Positions 34,482 to 41,742 of a DNA stretch of 41,742 nt are shown here, piece after piece. A program made the position numbers and the translations under genes. The notes beneath the pieces are model-generated. The model was not told the DNA's origin and did not search any database. It was given only the letters and a program-made list of their open reading frames with translations. How positions within the stretch are numbered: the first letter of the stretch is position 1; the number at the start of each line of letters is the position of its first letter. The DNA is from Nitrospira sp. (GTDB lineage Bacteria; Nitrospirota; Thermodesulfovibrionia; Thermodesulfovibrionales; SM23-35): NCBI GenBank assembly GCA_016873615.1, contig VGWX01000013.1:1-41742 (forward strand), written 5' to 3'.

Positions 34482-36374
34482 TTAAATATTGCATATAATT
34501 CTTGATGATAAAAATCGTTTTTCATCGGTTCGCCTGGTGATTTTATTTGAATCAAGGTATTCGAGAAAAGGAAGAGCATATTTTCTTGAAGTTCCGAGTA
34601 TCTCCCTGAATTCTGATACAAGCATTTCGGTTTTTCTGCTGGAAAAGTCTTTCAAAAGTTCAATCATCCTTTTATAAACAGAAGATGTTATATAAAATGA
34701 ATCGTTTATCCTCATAAGGCTGCCTTCTTTGACCATGAGCTTCAATATTTCAGAGAGGTATTTTTGATCTGCTCGCAGGGATTGAGATAATTCTTCTACT
34801 GTTAAAGGCTGAAATCCGGCATTTCCGAGAATTTCAAACATAGTTGCTCTGAGAGTTTCGTCTTCTTTTGACAATGTGATATTAAAAGTAAGGAGTCTTA
34901 CAATGTCTCTGTCAACAATTACGCCTTCATGTGCACTAATCATCTGGTCAAAAAGTTTCGGTTTAAGGTGACTGTGACTTCTGAGTTCTTCTTTCTGAAT
35001 TCCAGGCTTCAAAGGATTTCTTTCGTGAAAATCCTGTAATAATTTTTTTACAATTTCTCGAAAAGAATCAAAAGTAGTTTTATGAATCAAGATGCTCTCA
35101 AACTGCTTAACAGTTCCTTCTTTTTTTAAAGATTCTATAGCTTCCTTTATAGATTCAAAATCTGCACTAACCCATCCCGCTATCAAAGATGCATTAATAC
35201 CTTGTATCCCGGACCGTTTAACCTTCACTGATATTTTTTCAGTGAGTATCCCTGTTTCGAATATCTTCAGGTCTTCTATGCTTTTTTTATGACTCATTTT
35301 ATGTGAAGAAGGATCGCAGACTTCACCCCCTCCAATTGTTTCTACAGGAGAGAACCTCCTGATAATATACCTGTCTCCAGACATGGCTATAATATGCTCC
35401 TGAAGCCTGAACTGGCAGTAGCAATTTTCACCTGCCTTGATCTCATTTCTGCCATAAAGCACCACTCTCGCCATAACCTCCGATGTGCCTACGTGGAGAT
35501 GGATAAGGTCTCTGCTTTTCAATGGCGGCACATTTAAGAGTAATTCCAATTTTGCATCGATCATCTTAGTCGGGCTAAATCTTTCAGGCATTACAACACA
35601 ATCGCCCCTCTTTAATTCATCTTTATCAACTCCCTGAAGATTCATCGCAACTCTCTGGCCTGCATACGCTGTCTTTATAGATTTGCCATGGCTGTGAAGC
35701 CCCCTGACTTTACTCTTGATGCCACTCGGCAGTATCTCCACAACATCTCCAACCGATATGCTTCCTGAGAAAGCCGTTCCTGTAATAATTGTTCCGAATC
35801 CCTTCAGTGTAAAAACCCTGTCAATTGGAAGTCTATACAGACCTTTTGCTGATTTCGGCTCCACTTTCAGCGCCGTTTCCCTGATCTTTTCCTTCAACAG
35901 GTCAATCTTAAAGAGTGTTTTTGATGAAACAGGCACGATTGCTGCTTTTTCAAGAAAAGTTCCTTTTACAAACAGTCGTATATCATCTTCAACAAGATCA
36001 AGCCAGTCTTTCTCAACAAGGTCGACCTTTGTAAGAGCAATAAGCCCTGATTTAATCTTGAGAAGGTTGCAGATATGAAGGTGTTCACGACTTTGAGGCA
36101 TAATCGATTCATCTGCAGCAATAACAAAGAGAACAATATCTATTCCACCTGCGCCGGCGAGCATATTTCTGATGAGCCTCTCATGTCCGGGCACATCAAC
36201 AATCCCGACAGTGAGTCCGTTGGGATATAGAAGGTCTGCAAAGCCGAGATCAATAGTCATACCACGATCTTTTTCTTCCTTAAGCCTGTCAGGATCGATA
36301 CCTGTCAAAGCCTTTACAAGAGCGCTCTTCCCGTGGTCGATATGTCCTGCTGTACCAAGAATTACATATTGCAT
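34482..36374 (-). CDS. selB: selenocysteine-specific elongation factor SelB
   Basis: A 630-residue translation GTPase that delivers Sec-tRNA to UGA codons marked by a SECIS. N-terminal EF-Tu-like motifs are [16 protein letters not shown] (about 10-25), the switch [17 protein letters not shown] and TKVDL. Middle domains include [19 protein letters not shown]. From about residue 370 to the end lie the winged-helix domains that read the SECIS hairpin (for example [42 protein letters not shown]). It starts 27 nt downstream of an unusual Sec-like tRNA. selA and selD are not in the window. Confidence 0.96.
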   Translation of the reverse strand: MQYVILGTAGHIDHGKSALVKALTGIDPDRLKEEKDRGMTIDLGFADLLYPNGLTVGIVDVPGHERLIRNMLAGAGGIDIVLFVIAADESIMPQSREHLHICNLLKIKSGLIALTKVDLVEKDWLDLVEDDIRLFVKGTFLEKAAIVPVSSKTLFKIDLLKEKIRETALKVEPKSAKGLYRLPIDRVFTLKGFGTIITGTAFSGSISVGDVVEILPSGIKSKVRGLHSHGKSIKTAYAGQRVAMNLQGVDKDELKRGDCVVMPERFSPTKMIDAKLELLLNVPPLKSRDLIHLHVGTSEVMARVVLYGRNEIKAGENCYCQFRLQEHIIAMSGDRYIIRRFSPVETIGGGEVCDPSSHKMSHKKSIEDLKIFETGILTEKISVKVKRSGIQGINASLIAGWVSADFESIKEAIESLKKEGTVKQFESILIHKTTFDSFREIVKKLLQDFHERNPLKPGIQKEELRSHSHLKPKLFDQMISAHEGVIVDRDIVRLLTFNITLSKEDETLRATMFEILGNAGFQPLTVEELSQSLRADQKYLSEILKLMVKEGSLMRINDSFYITSSVYKRMIELLKDFSSRKTEMLVSEFREILGTSRKYALPFLEYLDSNKITRRTDEKRFLSSRIICNI

Positions 36375-36401
36375 ATTCTTGAGAATAGTGAGATAATTTA
36401 C

Positions 36402-36495
36402 TGGAGAGGGGTAGTGGGAGTTGAACCCACCTTAATCCTGTACGGATAATTCACTGGTTTTGCAGACCAGGCGGGGCCCCGCCCCGTTACCCCTC
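36402..36495 (-). tRNA. tRNA(Sec)-shaped tRNA with Cys anticodon GCA
   Basis: The 94-nt minus-strand RNA folds with an 8-bp acceptor stem (GAGGGGTA/TACCCCTC), a long GC-rich D stem (CGGGGC/GCCCCG with a tiny loop), the anticodon arm CTGGT-CTGCAAA-ACCAG, a long variable arm of about 23 nt (TTATCC...GGATTAA), a 5-bp T stem (GTGGG/CCCAC with TTCAACT) and an encoded TCCA end. The 8/5 branch and long variable arm are the hallmarks of bacterial tRNA(Sec). The anticodon is GCA instead of TCA and the discriminator is U73 instead of G73, both being cysteine identity elements. It sits directly upstream of selB, where selC is expected. Confidence 0.88.
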
Positions 36496-36515
36496 AAATA
36501 TAATTATATATTGAT

Positions 36516-36545
36516 ATTATGAATATATCTAATTGATATTGTCTA
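36516..36545 (-). promoter_or_regulatory. probable promoter of the tRNA-selB unit
   Basis: On the minus strand a -35-like TAGACA (36545-36540) and a -10-like CATAAT (36521-36516) are separated by 18 bases. Each matches the sigma-70 consensus at five of six positions. The predicted start falls about 12 nt before the tRNA 5' end (36495). AT richness makes chance matches likely. Confidence 0.4.
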
Positions 36546-36594
36546 TATGTTGATTTTTATGCATAAGAACAATATATAAGTGGGAGAAAGAATA

Positions 36595-37383
36595 TTAGTT
36601 AGAAAGATGTTTTTTTATTAATTTTTCAGCTTTTTCCAGAGCAATTTCTTTAAAAAATCTTTTTATAGCTTTTTCGTTCAAGATCACACTGCCGTTGAAT
36701 TCCTGATAATTTTTACTGAGAACACATTCAAGCTGTTGATCGCCTTCGTCCCATTGTTGGCCTACGATTGACTCTACCTCTTTTCCTGACTCTATATTTC
36801 TTATCGGAAGAAAGAGTTCTATATCGAATCTCTTCAGGAGATTTATGTAGGCATCTAATGAAATCCCTATTTGATTAATTTTGATCTTGCCGTCATGAGA
36901 TTCTCTTTCTCCCCCTATTATCAGCTTACAATGCAACTTCCTTGCAATGGGAATCCGTATTGCATGAAAGTAGAGGTGGCAACCTAAACAGGGAGAATAA
37001 AATTCAAGTATTTTGAAAAGATGGGATATATATCTTCCGCACAATGTCCACCAGAGCTTTGGAGAACCTAAGATAACCGGTGCATATACTTTTATATTCT
37101 TTTTTTGTAATCTATCTTTCAATTCCTTTATCTTTTCAAAAGGTATATCCCAGTTGCCATATTCTGTTCCGGTATATGCTATTGTAGGCATGATTGCTTG
37201 AATATGTCGTAATTCACACGCCTGAATAACAGCAGCAATACTGTCCCTTCCGGCTATTTCAGCTATAGCTAAATCCGCAATTTCTCTGATTTCATTAACT
37301 CTTGATTCCGGGAGCATCCATTCAGGGAAATCTGACATTAGCTCCGGTTTATTGCTTAAAATCTCAAGATATCTTTTTTCCAT
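36595..37383 (-). CDS. PP-loop-like ATP-pyrophosphatase family protein
   Basis: A 262-residue protein that I recognise only at superfamily level. An early IAGRDSIAAVIQA (about 43-55) resembles the PP-loop (SGGxDS) of N-type ATP pyrophosphatases, with R in place of the second G. A later PCLGCHLYFHAIRIPIARKL (about 130-149) places a CxxC near the expected second half, as in tRNA-thiolation or queuosine-type enzymes. RxxK-type basic residues near the C-terminus could bind RNA. It sits 5 nt after apgM and upstream of the Sec-like tRNA and selB. A nucleotide- or tRNA-modifying role is a guess. Confidence 0.55.
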   Translation of the reverse strand: MEKRYLEILSNKPELMSDFPEWMLPESRVNEIREIADLAIAEIAGRDSIAAVIQACELRHIQAIMPTIAYTGTEYGNWDIPFEKIKELKDRLQKKNIKVYAPVILGSPKLWWTLCGRYISHLFKILEFYSPCLGCHLYFHAIRIPIARKLHCKLIIGGERESHDGKIKINQIGISLDAYINLLKRFDIELFLPIRNIESGKEVESIVGQQWDEGDQQLECVLSKNYQEFNGSVILNEKAIKRFFKEIALEKAEKLIKKHLSN

Positions 37384-37388
37384 ATTTT

Positions 37389-38687
37389 TTATAATTTCAA
37401 TGGTTTGTAATTGCCGGGATAATAAGGCTGATCAAGCGGCGTATCCATGAGTCCCTGCATCTTGGCCCTGTCAAGAAAATTAAGAATCATACACATCAGT
37501 TCCCTTCCCTTAAGCACACCCAATGATCCTTTGGCACAGGCTATCTCATTGAAATACCCGACCTCATCCCTTCTCACGTATTTACCAACCATTGCAAGAG
37601 GCACTGTTTCGCCGGTATGTATCATAGTTCCGGAACTTGCGGTTGAATGGTCTGCAGTAACAACAAGTAAAATTTCTTTGTCCGCTATTATTTCGTTGAC
37701 TGCAACAGACATAGCGCGATCAACAGCTTCAATAACTTCTTTTTTATACCTTGGGTTCTTTGTGTGTCCGGCCTCGTCAGGCATCTTTGTATGTACATGG
37801 ATAAAATCATAATCGCGTGCATCCTTTGCATATCGTAGGCGGTATTTTAAATCTTCCTCAACATTGCCGGTATCTTTAACTTTTGTCGTGTCCATTCCAA
37901 GCTCTTCACAGAGCCCCCAATAAATAGCGCCTGAAGAGATTGATAACCCTCTCATTCCCCACTTTTCGATGAAGGGTGTCAACTGCCTTCTTTTACCCGC
38001 CCTTTGTGTAACAAGGGCATTCACCGGGGGGAGATTATGTGATATGCGGCTCTTGTTTATCTGATGATTGGAAAGTGTTTGATGGCACCAGATAAGGTAA
38101 TTATTCAAAGCCGCTGCTGTCTTTTTGGAGGACAGAGATGTTCTCTTCTGAAACGTCGGCAAAATCTCCATTACAGGTCTGCCTTCATAAATCGGATCTG
38201 AGTCACTAATCGCAGCTGTTACATTACCGCTGAGAATAAGGAACCCGTCAATGCTATTGGCCGATATCAACTGAATTTTAATTTTATCTGTCTCGAAAGA
38301 TTCTATAGATGTCTTCAGTTCCATAGACTCCTTATACGGGATATCAGGACGACCCCACGTCAGAATAAGATTATTACTCTTATGATCAACACTGCATAAA
38401 TGACACAGGATGGCAACATCCTTTTCACTCACAAGAATACCTTTTCCCTTTGCCTCGATATAGCCTCTTCCTGGGAATTCTTCCAGTTCATATCCAAAGA
38501 TTATAAAATGAGCTGTTTCGCTCGACATGGGAATTCCTTGCAGCATGGTATGAAATAAACCGTTCATCCCTAAAGAAGAGAGGTAATCAAGATTAGGCGT
38601 ATAGGCTTCATGAAGAGGTGTTTTACCTCCGAAACATTCCTGACCCCGATCTCCGATTCCATCTAAAATTACTAAAATACATCGCAT
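37389..38687 (-). CDS. apgM: archaeal-type cofactor-independent phosphoglycerate mutase
   Basis: A 432-residue alkaline-phosphatase-superfamily enzyme of the ApgM group, interconverting 3- and 2-phosphoglycerate. The N-terminus LVILDGIGDRG carries the first metal Asp, SSETAHFIIFGYELEEFPGR the active Ser/Thr region, and FIHVHTKMPDEAGH and VVTADHSTASSGTMIHTGE the remaining metal ligands. Length is near the usual 400-430. Bacterial carriage of this archaeal-type enzyme is common in deep-branching anaerobes. The family also includes phosphonate-related paralogues, but the metal-ligand set here favours ApgM. Confidence 0.85.
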   Translation of the reverse strand: MRCILVILDGIGDRGQECFGGKTPLHEAYTPNLDYLSSLGMNGLFHTMLQGIPMSSETAHFIIFGYELEEFPGRGYIEAKGKGILVSEKDVAILCHLCSVDHKSNNLILTWGRPDIPYKESMELKTSIESFETDKIKIQLISANSIDGFLILSGNVTAAISDSDPIYEGRPVMEILPTFQKRTSLSSKKTAAALNNYLIWCHQTLSNHQINKSRISHNLPPVNALVTQRAGKRRQLTPFIEKWGMRGLSISSGAIYWGLCEELGMDTTKVKDTGNVEEDLKYRLRYAKDARDYDFIHVHTKMPDEAGHTKNPRYKKEVIEAVDRAMSVAVNEIIADKEILLVVTADHSTASSGTMIHTGETVPLAMVGKYVRRDEVGYFNEIACAKGSLGVLKGRELMCMILNFLDRAKMQGLMDTPLDQPYYPGNYKPLKL

Positions 38688-38768
38688 AAATATTTATACC
38701 AGATAATACCTTAATTCATCTAATAGATATAATATATGCTTAATTAGGTGTATATTGATAATCTCTAT

Positions 38769-38797
38769 TTGACACAAATATCAAACGGACATAATAT
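38769..38797 (+). promoter_or_regulatory. promoter giving a leaderless PHP transcript
   Basis: A perfect TTGACA (38769-38774) and TAATAT (38792-38797) with 17-base spacing place the transcription start at about 38804, which is the A of the PHP gene's ATG. No Shine-Dalgarno is present before that ATG, consistent with a leaderless mRNA. Confidence 0.45.
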
Positions 38798-38803
38798 TTA
38801 AGT

Positions 38804-39397
38804 ATGATTATTGATATGCACGTCCATACTCGTTTTTCACCCTGCAGCGTTATCAGGATAAAGAATCTGCTTGCACGGGCTCGCGAAACCGGCATCGATG
38901 GAGTATGTATAACTGACCATGATACAATAGCCTCGAAGCATGAATTTGAAAAACTGTCCGATACATATGGAATCTGTTTCATAATAGGGATGGAATATAC
39001 TACAACCAAAGGTGATTTTCTTGTATTTGGAACTTTGGAAAATATCCCCCGGCATATGGGAATAAATAGTCTTATCCAATGGGCGCAAAAGGAAAACGCT
39101 GTCGTAATTCCCGCCCATCCTTTCCGCAAAAGCAGGCCTGTTCATCTTCCTATCTTGAGATCTTTTAACATTATTGAATGTCTGAACGGAAGGAACCATG
39201 ATTTCGAAAACGAGGCATGCTTGCAATGGATAAAAGAACATGGTAACGGCGTAAAAAATATCGGCGGAAGCGATGCCCATAGCCTTGATGAGATAGGCAG
39301 AATAGTAACTGTTTTCGAAAATAATATTTACAGCGTTGAAGCATTAATCAGCGAATTGAAATATGGCAAATATGCCCCTATGCAAAGATATGATTAA
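38804..39397 (+). CDS. PHP-domain metal-dependent phosphoesterase
   Basis: A 197-residue protein with a complete-looking PHP metal site: MHVHTRFSPCS at the start, ITDHDTIAS (about 40), the metal-type Glu in GMEYTT, IPAHPF (about 103), and the late GGSDAH (about 159). It resembles stand-alone PHP phosphoesterases (YciV/TrpH-like), which act on small 3',5'-bisphosphates or short RNAs. It stands alone and converges on the HAD gene. Substrate unknown. No ribosome-binding site is visible. Confidence 0.88.
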   Translation: MIIDMHVHTRFSPCSVIRIKNLLARARETGIDGVCITDHDTIASKHEFEKLSDTYGICFIIGMEYTTTKGDFLVFGTLENIPRHMGINSLIQWAQKENAVVIPAHPFRKSRPVHLPILRSFNIIECLNGRNHDFENEACLQWIKEHGNGVKNIGGSDAHSLDEIGRIVTVFENNIYSVEALISELKYGKYAPMQRYD

Positions 39398-39457
39398 TTG
39401 ATTCTCTCAGCTTTATCTGCTGTTGCCCCTCAAAATACAAATTATATTAAAGACACC

Positions 39458-39928
39458 TTATACTCTCAGTGTTGCGATAAGCCTTTTTGGTTTGAGAAGC
39501 AGGTCAATTGCGTCTATTGGTGATTTAATAAATATCGTTGAAGCTTGAAGCGCATTAACCGAACATCCCTCTTTCAGACAGACAACAATGCCTACTCCTG
39601 CCTTTTTAAGCATTCGGGCGTCATTATTTCCATTACCTAAAGCAACAACTTTCTCCGCACCGAGATCTAATACATATTGTTCCTTCTGAAATATATGCCT
39701 CTCTCCTTCAAGAATTTGCAGCGTACAGTTTACACCCTTGAGTTCCTGTTGTGCACGGCCGAAGGTGTCTGAGGTTAATACATGTATCTTGAGTTTTTCT
39801 GAAAGCTCATTGAGTTTTTCAATCACTCCAGGCAACACCTTACCATCCTCAGAAAGTGTGCCTGAGAAATCGGTTACAAAGTGTTCGAGTTCGAGGAATC
39901 CAAACCCTGGGATATCAAGCTTAACCAT
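39458..39928 (-). CDS. HAD-family soluble P-type-ATPase-like phosphatase
   Basis: A 156-residue protein equal to the catalytic core of P-type ATPases without membrane helices. Motif I is TDFSGTLSEDG (second acid replaced by Ser, as in this subgroup's DxTGT-like motif), motif II is VLTSDTFG and motif IV is ALGNGNNDARMLKKAGVGI. It belongs to the group annotated 'soluble P-type ATPase', whose substrate is uncertain. It converges with the PHP gene. Confidence 0.85.
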   Translation of the reverse strand: MVKLDIPGFGFLELEHFVTDFSGTLSEDGKVLPGVIEKLNELSEKLKIHVLTSDTFGRAQQELKGVNCTLQILEGERHIFQKEQYVLDLGAEKVVALGNGNNDARMLKKAGVGIVVCLKEGCSVNALQASTIFIKSPIDAIDLLLKPKRLIATLRV

Positions 39929-40057
39929 AATTTCCCCTGAATTATTTTACCAGTATTATAGCTAATATTTATATTTGATTGACAGTCAAAGTCTCATTGA
40001 CTAAGGTTGGTTGTTTTTGTTAACGTAAGAAATTAATCTTAGTGTTCAGGAGCATAT

Positions 40058-40600
40058 ATGCCAAAAAAACAGATTATGAAGGCCAAGCAGACAAAGGCTA
40101 AACAGACCGTGAAAGCAACCAAAAAAACAAGGGTTGAAAAGCAATCTATGATAACAAAAAAATTAAAATCTAATTCTAAACCAATTACTGCAACAAAAAC
40201 CGCAGCAAAAAAACCGGCGGGAAAAACGACAAATATAACAGCAAGGGATAAAAAATTGCAGGAGATAAAGAAGAATCTTTTATCTCAAAGAAAGGACCTT
40301 TTAATCGGGGCTATTGAGGCGCTGAACGAACTCCCCGGTCAAACTGTCTTCCCTGACCTCGGTGACCAGGCAACAGCCGAGATCGACAGGAATTTCATGC
40401 TGAGGTTAAAGGGCAGGGAACGTAAGCTACTGAAAAAGATTGAAGATGCCATAGAAAGAATAAATCAGGGTGTATTCGGCATATGCGACAAATGCGGAGA
40501 GGAAATAAACATAAAAAGACTTGAAGCAAGACCTGTTACAACCATGTGCATAGAATGCAAGACGTTACAGGAAGAGGAAGAGAAGCTTAGAGAAAGGTAA
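40058..40600 (+). CDS. DksA/TraR-family zinc-finger protein with Lys-rich N-tail
   Basis: A 180-residue protein. The first 70 residues are an extremely basic, Lys/Thr/Ala-rich tail (repeated KAKQT, KATKK, TAAKKP), recalling histone-H1-like tails. The remainder is a DksA coiled coil followed by the zinc finger CDKCGEEINIKRLEARPVTT-MC-IEC. DksA proteins bind the RNA polymerase secondary channel with ppGpp (family knowledge). The coiled-coil tip contains FPDLGDQATAEIDR, with the acidic tip residues only partly conserved. CAGGAG precedes the ATG. The basic tail suggests nucleic-acid contact. Confidence 0.85.
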   Translation: MPKKQIMKAKQTKAKQTVKATKKTRVEKQSMITKKLKSNSKPITATKTAAKKPAGKTTNITARDKKLQEIKKNLLSQRKDLLIGAIEALNELPGQTVFPDLGDQATAEIDRNFMLRLKGRERKLLKKIEDAIERINQGVFGICDKCGEEINIKRLEARPVTTMCIECKTLQEEEEKLRER

Positions 40601-40625
40601 AACCATTCAATTTTATATGAAAAAG

Positions 40626-41521
40626 CTATCCCCTTATTTTCAGGCCGTATTTATCTCTTAAAGCATCCCCAAGTATATTGAAACAAAAAGCCGTAAGCGC
40701 AATCATAATCCCGGGATAAAAAACCATCCACGGAGCAGACGAGATATAAGCCCTGTTTGCATTGATCATGGAACCCCATGTTGCTGTCGGGGGCTGAACG
40801 CCTAATCCTAAAAAACTCAACGCTGCTTCCGTCAATATATACCCGCCCATTTTCATCCCCGTTATTACAAGCAGAAGCGGTATGCATTGAGGCATTAGGT
40901 GTACAAGCTGTATCGAATTTTCCGCCAAAATATCCCGAGCAGATCCCGACAATGAGCCCTATCACCATTGATAAGACTGCAGCAGCTATTGCCGTACACA
41001 TTGAGATCCTGCCTCCATACAGTATCCTTGCGAGCATATCCCTTCCATTAGCATCCGTGCCTAAAGGATGTTTAAGACTCGGGGATTCCTTGAGACTGTC
41101 AAGGTCTATAATGTCAGGATCATATGGTGTTATAAAAGGTATCTTTTTTTATTGCAGAAGCAAACCCAAAGAACAAACCTACAGGAATCGCTATTATCAT
41201 GGCTCCGAATGCAAGTCTTAGGGTGTTGGGAAATTTCAGAACAAGGTCATCAAATACTTTTCTGTTTGTATAATACGAACGCCCGAATTCTCCCTCAAGG
41301 AGGAGTTTTACATAGCCCATATACTGTATCAGAATATTTTTATCGGTACCAAGTTCTCTTCGTATCTTCTCGATAACCTCCGGCTGCGCACGTTCCCCGA
41401 CCATGCTTAATACAGGATCACCCGGCAACGCCTTTGTGAGCGTAAAAGTCAGCAGTGTAATGCCGAAGAGGAGGGGGATAAGGAGAAGAAGCTTTTTGAT
41501 CAGATAGGATGTAATATGCAC
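40626..41521 (-). pseudogene. collapsed dipeptide/oligopeptide ABC permease genes (dppB-dppC)
   Basis: The 5' third of a DppB-type permease (MHITSYLIKKLLLLIPLLFG to FGFASAIKKD, with FRKVFDDLVLKFPNTLRLAFG-type core) ends in a TGA after 133 codons. It passes directly, in another frame, into DppC sequence (FITPYDPDIIDL, HPLGTDANGRDMLARILYGG, GYFGGKFDT). About 90 further codons, including the EAA loop, are then missing at about 40905, with a frame change. The end is recognisable (ILTEAALSFLGLGVQPPTATW to LRDKYGLKIRG). Two deletions plus frameshifts rule out a working transporter. Confidence 0.85.
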
Positions 41522-41563
41522 TCCTCAATAATTAACTGCCTGCATTTTTATTTCCCAAACTTA

Positions 41564-41742
41564 CTATTCTCTGACTTCATAAACCTTCAACACCTCGTCA
41601 CCATAGTGATTGATAACTTTCACGGCGATTTTGCCTTTTGAGGGCATTGGGAAGGGTCTGCTTTTGGTGGAGTAGAGTGTTGACCATGCTGATTCGTCTA
41701 TTTCTGCACGGAGGGCTTTTTTGAGCTTTTCATATGGTTCGT
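41564..41742 (-). CDS. C-terminal end of a probable DNA methyltransferase (partial)
   Basis: The last 58 codons of a gene that begins beyond the window. The tail ends with SRPFPMPSKGKIAVKVINHY and GDEVLKVYEV. I recall this ending from site-specific adenine DNA methyltransferases of type III (Mod) systems, but with so short a piece this is tentative. The gene lies upstream of the dppBC remnant on the same strand. Confidence 0.5.
   Translation of the reverse strand, partial: EPYEKLKKALRAEIDESAWSTLYSTKSRPFPMPSKGKIAVKVINHYGDEVLKVYEVRE

Noticed and set aside
36402-36495. Calling this RNA an ordinary tRNA(Sec) or an ordinary tRNA(Cys)
   Set aside because: Anticodon and discriminator do not fit Sec, while the 8-bp acceptor stem and long variable arm do not fit canonical Cys. 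It is reported as a hybrid instead.
1-41742. CRISPR array, prophage or rRNA genes
   Set aside because: No regularly spaced repeats, phage structural genes, integrase or rRNA sequence were seen. The repeats present are intergenic palindromes.

Overview
The window is about 41.7 kb of a chromosome from a strictly anaerobic, Gram-negative-type bacterium with a Wood-Ljungdahl (folate) C1 pathway, selenium use and arsenic chemistry. Gene content (MetFV, HdrABC, MvhD, a CooC-like ATPase, an archaeal-type phosphoglycerate mutase, a geranylgeranyl-reductase-like flavoprotein) fits a Nitrospirota or Desulfobacterota sulfate reducer or syntroph. This placement is inferred from gene content only.

Region 1 (about 0.1-17.2 kb, all minus strand) is a long C1/redox array. 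In transcription order it reads folE, folD, hdrC, hdrB, hdrA, mvhD, metV, metF, two response regulators, a histidine kinase, an NfnB/GltD-like flavoprotein fused to an MvhD domain, a second metV, a second metF, a DUF2520 protein, purD, a 32-codon internally deleted metF relic and a PilZ protein. There are thus two MetFV modules with different electron-delivery partners. The mvhD gene is interrupted by one in-frame TGA at 10882-10884. It reads through cleanly as a 170-residue protein with selenocysteine at a conserved cysteine position, and a bacterial-SECIS-like hairpin follows directly.

Region 2 (17.4-26 kb, minus strand) holds 5-formyl-THF cyclo-ligase, a decayed universal stress protein gene joined to a transporter tail, a CooC-like ATPase, hisB, hisC, a metallo-beta-lactamase-fold protein with a class-II phosphodiesterase-like motif, a cyclic-nucleotide-binding/GAF protein, a GGR-like flavoprotein and a DegP/HtrA protease.

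Region 3 (26-34.5 kb, mostly plus strand) holds a YchF-like GTPase, a convergent helical protein of unknown function, a CCG iron-sulfur/VTT membrane fusion, an exported YdjY-like protein, a 33-codon small ORF with its own promoter and terminator, a DUF3343-like (Se/S carrier) protein, an ArsS-ArsM fusion and an aquaglyceroporin. The last part looks like an organoarsenical cassette.

Region 4 (34.5-41.7 kb) holds selB and, directly upstream where selC would be expected, a tRNA with a selenocysteine-tRNA body (8-bp acceptor stem, 5-bp T stem, long variable arm) but a GCA (Cys) anticodon and a U discriminator base. Then come a PP-loop-like protein, apgM, a PHP phosphoesterase, a HAD protein, a DksA/TraR protein, a collapsed dppBC pseudogene and the 3' end of a probable DNA methyltransferase.

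The most notable signals are the Cys-type tRNA(Sec) mimic beside selB and the hidden selenoprotein MvhD in the same window. Together they raise the question of how this organism separates Sec and Cys decoding.
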